Below, in pieces: positions 15,540 to 19,274 of a DNA stretch of 19,274 nt. Below the pieces are notes generated by a model. That model searched no databases and had not been told where the DNA came from. It saw only the letters and a program-made list of their open reading frames with translations. The translations under genes were made by a program, and so were the position numbers. The number at the start of each line of letters is the position of its first letter. The stretch's first letter is position 1. Source of the DNA: an uncultured Lachnobacterium sp. (lineage in GTDB: Bacteria; Bacillota; Clostridia; Lachnospirales; Lachnospiraceae); contig CALAST010000022.1 of NCBI GenBank assembly GCA_937889225.1, forward strand, positions 1 to 19,274, in the 5' to 3' direction.

Positions 15540-16451
15540 TTAATCTCCATAAATATATTTTTTCAAACACTCCAAATACGCAGCTCCATATCGACTAAGT
15601 GGCATATCCTTATGCATAATGGTTCCAATCCGCATATATTCATCCACGCAAAGGGGTTTTGCAATAATATTCTCTCCATTCAATTTTTTACTAATAACAC
15701 CGGAACTGACGGTATAGCCGTTTAATCCAATTACCAAATTAAATAGTGTTGCTCTATCTCTTACTTTTATATTTTTTCGCCTATCTAATGTGCTTAAAAT
15801 TTCTTCAGAATAGTAAAATGAATTATAATCGCCCTGCTCAAAAGATAAATATGGATAGTCTTCCAGTTCTTCCAACGTAATTGCCTTATTTTTTGCTAAT
15901 GGATGCTGTGAGGATATAAATACATGCGGTTTTGCTACAAATAATTCCTGAAATTTCAAATCATTTTGCTTAATTACTTTTAAAATCACTTCCTCATTCT
16001 TAGAAGACGTATAAAGAATCCCGATTTCGCTTTTCAGTCGGCTTACATCTTCAATGATTTCATATGTCTGTGTTTCCCTTAATGTAAAATCATATTGATT
16101 TCCGCCAAACTCACGGATAACATCTACAAATGCATTAACTGCAAAGGAATAATGCTGGCAGGAAACAGAAAATTTTGACTTCTGCTCACTTTTATTTAAA
16201 AATTTTTCTTCCAAAAGGTTTGTCTGTTCTAATACTTGTCTTGCATAGGATAAAAACACATCACCATCGTTTGTAAGTACTACGCCTTTATTTGTTCGAA
16301 TGAAAAGTGTGATGTGCATTTCTTTTTCCAATTCCCGAATTGCATTAGTAAGGCTTGGCTGAGAGATAAAGAGGCGTTTTGATGCCTCGGTAATATTGCC
16401 GGTTTCTGCTACGATAACCACGTAGCGTAATTGTTGTAATGTCACTTTCAC
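15540..16451 (-). CDS. LysR-family transcriptional regulator, probable methionine regulator
   Basis: A 303-residue LysR protein: winged helix-turn-helix at the N-terminus (about 5-63, QQLRYVVIVAETGNITEASK, then SQPSLTNAIRELEKE) and a periplasmic-binding-protein-like effector domain (about 90-300). The start is GTG at 16451 with AAAGGAAA five bases before it. It lies just upstream of metF, in the same direction, with the palindrome at 15491-15515 between them. Regulation of metF and the methyl cycle, perhaps with O-acetylserine/homoserine-like or homocysteine coinducers, is inferred from the position and from resemblance to MtaR/CmbR. It follows the chimeric ORF by only 15 bases, so it may be expressed from that gene's promoter. 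Confidence 0.85.
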   Translation of the reverse strand: MKVTLQQLRYVVIVAETGNITEASKRLFISQPSLTNAIRELEKEMHITLFIRTNKGVVLTNDGDVFLSYARQVLEQTNLLEEKFLNKSEQKSKFSVSCQHYSFAVNAFVDVIREFGGNQYDFTLRETQTYEIIEDVSRLKSEIGILYTSSKNEEVILKVIKQNDLKFQELFVAKPHVFISSQHPLAKNKAITLEELEDYPYLSFEQGDYNSFYYSEEILSTLDRRKNIKVRDRATLFNLVIGLNGYTVSSGVISKKLNGENIIAKPLCVDEYMRIGTIMHKDMPLSRYGAAYLECLKKYIYGD

Positions 16452-16466
16452 GTTTCCTTTCTGTGC

Positions 16467-17015
16467 TTATATCTTAGTTTTTCTCCCACCTTGGCAACTT
16501 GGGCATTTTCTCTGCCAGATGTCCGTTCCATTTGCCAAATACCTATGTCCGCAATCCAAACATTCCATTTCATAAAACCATTGGTTGTTATCTGTTCCAC
16601 TTATATCCGTTCGTCCATTCGAACATGCCTGTTCTGCAAATTTGCTTCCTATCTCAAGCTTTGTATTACGTGAATCTACTAAATCGCCTGTAATAACAAT
16701 AATATCGGGAGAGGCTTCCTTTAACATATTTATTAATGTGTCATTATCCTCTCCAAACTCTGCATTATGCAAATCTGATACCTGTGCAATACGATATCCA
16801 TGAAATACCTCTGGTATTTTTTCACTTGAAATGGAATATGTGTTTATCTCAAGTGCTTTATTTTCCGATAAAATCCAACCGATTATAATAATGAATACGA
16901 CTAATATCCCAAATCGAAATTTTTTCTTTTCTAATTTCAAGCTCAAAATCCTTTCTAATAAACTACTCCCACTACTTTCACTTTGCTTAGAAGTTGGGGG
17001 CTTTACTTCAAGCAC
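16467..17015 (-). CDS. Chimeric ORF: truncated metallophosphoesterase joined to zinc-ribbon tail
   Basis: The N-terminal part has a membrane helix (about 34-50) and the first half of a calcineurin-like phosphoesterase: AQVSDLHNAEFG (Asp81, His83) and VITGDLVDS (Asp111). It continues to FAEQACS (about 132) where the family's GNHE motif should soon follow, but the sequence switches to NGRTDISGTDNNQW and ends in a zinc ribbon with Cys152, Cys155, Cys171 and Cys174 (CLDCG...CPSCQ). The remaining metal ligands of the phosphoesterase are absent, so it is unlikely to be an active enzyme. This looks like an in-frame deletion or recombination product of two genes. The assigned start is a GTG at 17015 with a poor ribosome site; a TTG at 16940 with AAAGGA upstream is an alternative that would remove the first 25 residues. 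Lies 15 bases before lysR. Confidence 0.6.
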   Translation of the reverse strand: MLEVKPPTSKQSESSGSSLLERILSLKLEKKKFRFGILVVFIIIIGWILSENKALEINTYSISSEKIPEVFHGYRIAQVSDLHNAEFGEDNDTLINMLKEASPDIIVITGDLVDSRNTKLEIGSKFAEQACSNGRTDISGTDNNQWFYEMECLDCGHRYLANGTDIWQRKCPSCQGGRKTKI

Positions 17016-17063
17016 TACTGCTTACCGATATTTAAATACACTATTTACCGTTTATTCAAGTTT

Positions 17064-17092
17064 ATCATAGAATGTTATGGAATAACATTAAA
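17064..17092 (-). promoter_or_regulatory. Possible operator-bearing promoter of the chimeric ORF and lysR
   Basis: On the minus strand TATGAT (17064-17069) and TTTAAT (17087-17092) are 17 bases apart. The spacer contains most of a perfect inverted repeat, AATGTTAT-N3-ATAACATT (17071-17089), positioned as a repressor operator would be. The repressor is not identified. A second option, TTGAAT-17-TTTAAA, lies closer to the ORF. Confidence 0.4.
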
Positions 17093-17173
17093 TCATTCTT
17101 AAGATTCACTATTTTTTATCCTCGTTTCTAATAATATGGAGATGTGAAAATGTCACCCCACCTATTTCATTCG

Positions 17174-17208
17174 ATATAAAAAGCGAATAACCTAAATTAT
17201 TCGCTTTT
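17174..17208 (-). terminator. Intrinsic terminator of the sigma-factor gene
   Basis: A perfect 12-bp stem (AAAAGCGAATAA, 17179-17190, with TTATTCGCTTTT, 17197-17208) carries a six-base loop and runs into TTTTTATA on the minus strand. The stem is also followed by TTTTCTTATT on the plus strand, so it may work in both directions. Confidence 0.8.
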
Positions 17209-17256
17209 CTTATTATTGGTAAAGTTTATCTTTTTCTAAACAAAGGACGTTCTATT

Positions 17257-18291
17257 TTAAAGCTCTATTTTAATTCCCATACCTTTTGCAATTTCCAAGC
17301 TGTCAAGAATCCTTTCTACTTCTTCTACTTCAAAATCACCATACATTCCAATATATAAATGTCCATGTTCTGTATATACTTCTGCACTAATCAACTTTCC
17401 GCCTTCTGTACCAATACCCTGTCGTAAAAAAACAGAAACTCCATCTTTTGTAATATAATACCGAACATTTACATCCCCTTGGAACAAAAGATAAGGTTCT
17501 TTATTCGTCACCGAATTATCTACACCATATTGTACGCTGACAAAATTACCTTTTTCATTTACATATCCGGAAAACATTCTATATTGCAAGCATTTTTCTT
17601 TCGTTTCATCTTTATAAAGATAATCACAGCCATATTCTCCTGCTACAGTTGGATAATTTTGTTCTATATAACGCATGTCAAACTGTAAATTCTGTTCTGA
17701 AAACGCATTGGATAACTTTGTATAGTCATATGCCTCATAATATCCCTCCTTTTCCAAATATCTTTTTAATTTTTTACGAATCCGAAATAACATGGACTTT
17801 ATTTTGCTTTCACTAAAATGTCCATATGCTGCAATTTGAGATATTGGTTCTAAATGCCAATATCTGCATACAAACACATTTCTTTCAAGTTCGGAAAGCG
17901 TACTAAGAAAATTATTGATTATTTTTGCCAATTCTGTTTCTGCAATTTCCTGTTCTACTGTCTTGACACAAGATACACACTCTTCCAATTCTTCCAATAC
18001 CAACTCTGTTTGTCCGCAATTTCTTTTTTTCCTCCCTTTATCTCTCAAGTAATTTAATGCAGTATTTCTGGTTATCTTTCCTAAAAAAACGGCAAGATTC
18101 GTTGGTTTGTGTGGTGGAATCGCTCTCCATGCTTTCAGCCATGTGTCATTTAAACATTCCTCTGCATCTTCCTTATTTCCTAAAATATTGTAGGCAATAT
18201 ATTGACAATACGAATGGTATTTTTCATCTGCTGCCAAAATGGCACTATCTGTGCGATTCCAAAATAAATCTATAATTTCTCTATCTTCCAT
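17257..18291 (-). CDS. ECF sigma factor fused to a DUF4367-like C-terminal domain
   Basis: Residues about 1-175 are an ECF sigma factor: region 2 includes NKEDAEECLNDTWLKAW (39-55) and region 4 is a helix-turn-helix (about 128-170, LSELERNVFVCRYW and RIRKKLKRYL). Residues about 185-344 form a second domain without a membrane helix. Its last part, YIGMYGDFEVEEVERILDSLE, resembles the end of DUF4367-type domains that usually sit in separate membrane-bound partner (anti-sigma-like) proteins. A fused form could let the sigma factor sense a ligand in the cytoplasm; this is inference. Start ATG is backed by GAGGAAG. A promoter of ECF type lies upstream, which fits autoregulation. Followed by a strong terminator, so it appears to be a single-gene unit. 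Confidence 0.8.
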   Translation of the reverse strand: MEDREIIDLFWNRTDSAILAADEKYHSYCQYIAYNILGNKEDAEECLNDTWLKAWRAIPPHKPTNLAVFLGKITRNTALNYLRDKGRKKRNCGQTELVLEELEECVSCVKTVEQEIAETELAKIINNFLSTLSELERNVFVCRYWHLEPISQIAAYGHFSESKIKSMLFRIRKKLKRYLEKEGYYEAYDYTKLSNAFSEQNLQFDMRYIEQNYPTVAGEYGCDYLYKDETKEKCLQYRMFSGYVNEKGNFVSVQYGVDNSVTNKEPYLLFQGDVNVRYYITKDGVSVFLRQGIGTEGGKLISAEVYTEHGHLYIGMYGDFEVEEVERILDSLEIAKGMGIKIEL

Positions 18292-18372
18292 GCTACTTCC
18301 TCTCTTGCTTTGAAGTTTCCCTGCTTTGGCTCATCCCCGGCCGCTGGCAAGCACTAACAGGTCTTCACTTAT

Positions 18373-18400
18373 ATAGACACTAAAAAAGAAAAAAGGTTGC
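18373..18400 (-). promoter_or_regulatory. ECF-type promoter, probably autoregulatory
   Basis: On the minus strand GCAACC (18395-18400) and GTCTAT (18373-18378) are 16 bases apart, the AAC...GTC arrangement typical of ECF sigma factors and unlike sigma-A. A T-rich spacer lies between. Start near 18366 leaves about 75 bases of leader before the sigma gene. The leader has a GC-rich patch (18336-18352) for which I see no known element. Confidence 0.6.
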
Positions 18401-18445
18401 AAAAAACTCTAATCATTTTTACCACTTCCGCAATGAACAATCCTA

Positions 18446-18487
18446 ACTAAAAAAGTTGATGCCTGCCTAAGCAAACATCAACTTTTT
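18446..18487 (-). terminator. Intrinsic terminator of rubrerythrin
   Basis: A perfect 12-bp stem (AAAAAGTTGATG, 18450-18461, with CATCAACTTTTT, 18476-18487) runs on the minus strand into TTTTTTAG. The stem is about 70 bases after the rbr stop. The other strand also shows a long U-run, ATTTTTTTG. No gene lies between 18292 and 18555. Confidence 0.8.
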
Positions 18488-18555
18488 ATTTTTTTGCACA
18501 TCTCATTTTCATATAGGAACGATTTCTATGTGAAATACTTTATATTTTCCAAAGA

Positions 18556-19098
18556 TTAATAATTTTCTTTTCTCACTTCAAAATATGCCTGTGGATGATT
18601 GCATACCGGGCAAGTTTCCGGTGCTTCCAGACCAACTACCACATGTCCGCAATTACGGCATTCCCACATAGTTACGCCACTCTTTTTGAACACTTCCATA
18701 GCTTCTACGTTTTTCAGAAGTGCACGATATCGTTCTTCATGCATTTTTTCAATTGCACCTACACCTCTAAACTGTGCTGCAAGTTCCGGGAAGCCTTCTT
18801 CTTCTGCATCTTTTGCCATTCTTTCATACATATCAGTCCATTCTGCATTTTCGCCTTCTGCTGCATGGAGTAAGTTTTCTGCAGTATCCCCTAATTCTCC
18901 AAGTGCTTTAAACCAAAGTTTTGCATGTTCTTTTTCATTTTCGGCTGTCTGTAAGAATAATGCCGCAATCTGTTCATAGCCTGCTTTTTTTGCCACAGAT
19001 GCAAAATATGTATATTTATTTCTTGCCTGTGATTCACCTGCAAATGCTTCCCACAGATTTTTTTCGGTTTTTGTTCCTGCGTATTTGTTGTTTCCCAT
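18556..19098 (-). CDS. rbr: Rubrerythrin
   Basis: A cytoplasmic peroxidase that protects anaerobes from hydrogen peroxide and residual oxygen. The 180-residue protein has a ferritin-like diiron domain (about 1-140, ligand motifs AFAGESQARN with Glu22, ENEKEHAK with Glu55 and His58, and GAIEKMHEERY with Glu117 and His120) and a C-terminal rubredoxin-like domain (Cys147, Cys150, Cys163, Cys166; CRNCGHVV, CPVCNHP). I chose the ATG at 19098 because GGAG is ten bases before it; an ATG five codons upstream (19113) has no ribosome site. Promoter predicted at 19159-19186; a single-gene unit ending at the terminator downstream. A PerR operator would be expected but is not convincingly visible. Confidence 0.95.
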   Translation of the reverse strand: MGNNKYAGTKTEKNLWEAFAGESQARNKYTYFASVAKKAGYEQIAALFLQTAENEKEHAKLWFKALGELGDTAENLLHAAEGENAEWTDMYERMAKDAEEEGFPELAAQFRGVGAIEKMHEERYRALLKNVEAMEVFKKSGVTMWECRNCGHVVVGLEAPETCPVCNHPQAYFEVRKENY

Positions 19099-19127
19099 AA
19101 TTTTTTTCTCCATTTCTTATTTTTATT

Positions 19128-19139
19128 TCATAGCTATGA
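19128..19139. promoter_or_regulatory. Perfect 12-base palindrome in the rubrerythrin leader
   Basis: TCATAGCTATGA is a perfect palindrome between the predicted promoter and the ATG of rbr. It might be an operator. Its CATAG/CTATG half sites also occur, with seven bases between, in the metF palindrome, possibly by chance. Confidence 0.35.
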
Positions 19140-19158
19140 TAGTTTTCAATTTTTGTTT

Positions 19159-19186
19159 ATAATAGCATCTGAAACTCTTTAAGCAA
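19159..19186 (-). promoter_or_regulatory. Predicted promoter of rubrerythrin
   Basis: On the minus strand TTGCTT (19181-19186) and TATTAT (19159-19164) are 16 bases apart. The -35 is weak and the -10 good. Predicted start near 19153. Confidence 0.5.
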
Positions 19187-19201
19187 CCTTTTTTATTATA
19201 T

Positions 19202-19240
19202 TGTACCAAGTCGCTAGCACGACGGCTAGCCCTTAGTACA
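19202..19240. repeat. Long imperfect hairpin upstream of rubrerythrin
   Basis: TGTAC, AAG and GCTAGC (19202-19218) pair in order with GCTAGC, CTT and GTACA (19225-19240) around an ACGACG loop. It has no U-tract on either side, so it does not look like a terminator. It is the most GC-rich patch in this AT-rich gap and may be an interspersed palindromic repeat of the genome. From 19241 to the right edge I see only AT-rich sequence. Confidence 0.5.
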
Positions 19241-19274
19241 TAATTTCGCTACTTTTTCAAAAAAAAATAGCAGT

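Noticed and set aside
16960..17020. End of an IS200/IS605-type element
   Set aside because: The CTCCCA/TGGGGG imperfect hairpin is short and there is no transposase remnant to support it.
19140..19200. PerR operator in front of rubrerythrin
   Set aside because: Only a half-site resembling TTATAAT is present; the second half does not match.

Overview
The window looks like chromosome from a low-GC anaerobic Firmicute, most likely a Lachnospiraceae-type Clostridia. This is an inference from AT-rich sequence, strong AGGAGG-type ribosome binding sites, a SpoIIM-like protein, rubrerythrin, a cobalamin-dependent MetH whose activation domain is a separate protein, and an ECF sigma factor with a DUF4367-like tail. 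Nearly every gene is on the minus strand; aroF is the only plus-strand gene. No intact mobile element and no CRISPR array is visible.

Layout. The left edge carries the 5' part of glgC (glycogen synthesis). A 629-base gap follows, holding the glgC promoter, a strong terminator and a large, apparently structured RNA lying directly behind metA. Next is an overlapping or tightly spaced cluster, rluF - ligA - metA (rRNA pseudouridine synthase, NAD-dependent DNA ligase, homoserine acyltransferase). Then come a membrane-anchored SH3-domain protein, a tRNA-Arg(CCG), a degenerate tyrosine-recombinase-like gene and aroD. AroD and aroF (first and third steps of the shikimate pathway) are divergent and appear to share one -35 element. 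Beyond aroF are a SpoIIM-like membrane protein, a Nudix hydrolase and a methyl-cycle block in transcription order metF - metH-activation protein - metH. Upstream of metF lies a LysR regulator gene and a palindrome resembling the methionine LysR (MtaR/MetR) box. The right end has a chimeric metallophosphoesterase/zinc-ribbon ORF, the ECF sigma factor with a likely self-recognised promoter, and rubrerythrin.

How the genes fit together. MetA activates homoserine (probably with acetyl-CoA), MetF supplies 5-methyl-THF, MetH methylates homocysteine using cobalamin, and the separate activation protein presumably repairs oxidised cobalamin. The LysR gene and its putative box sit where a transcriptional activator of metF would be expected. 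AroF and AroD feed aromatic amino acid synthesis.

The items most worth following up are the structured RNA behind metA (seven or more helices and a possible pseudoknot; I could not assign it to a known family), the LysR box at about -65 of metF, the recombinase-like protein lacking most catalytic residues, the fused phosphoesterase/zinc-ribbon ORF, the sigma-factor fusion, and a tRNA-Arg with two stem mismatches.
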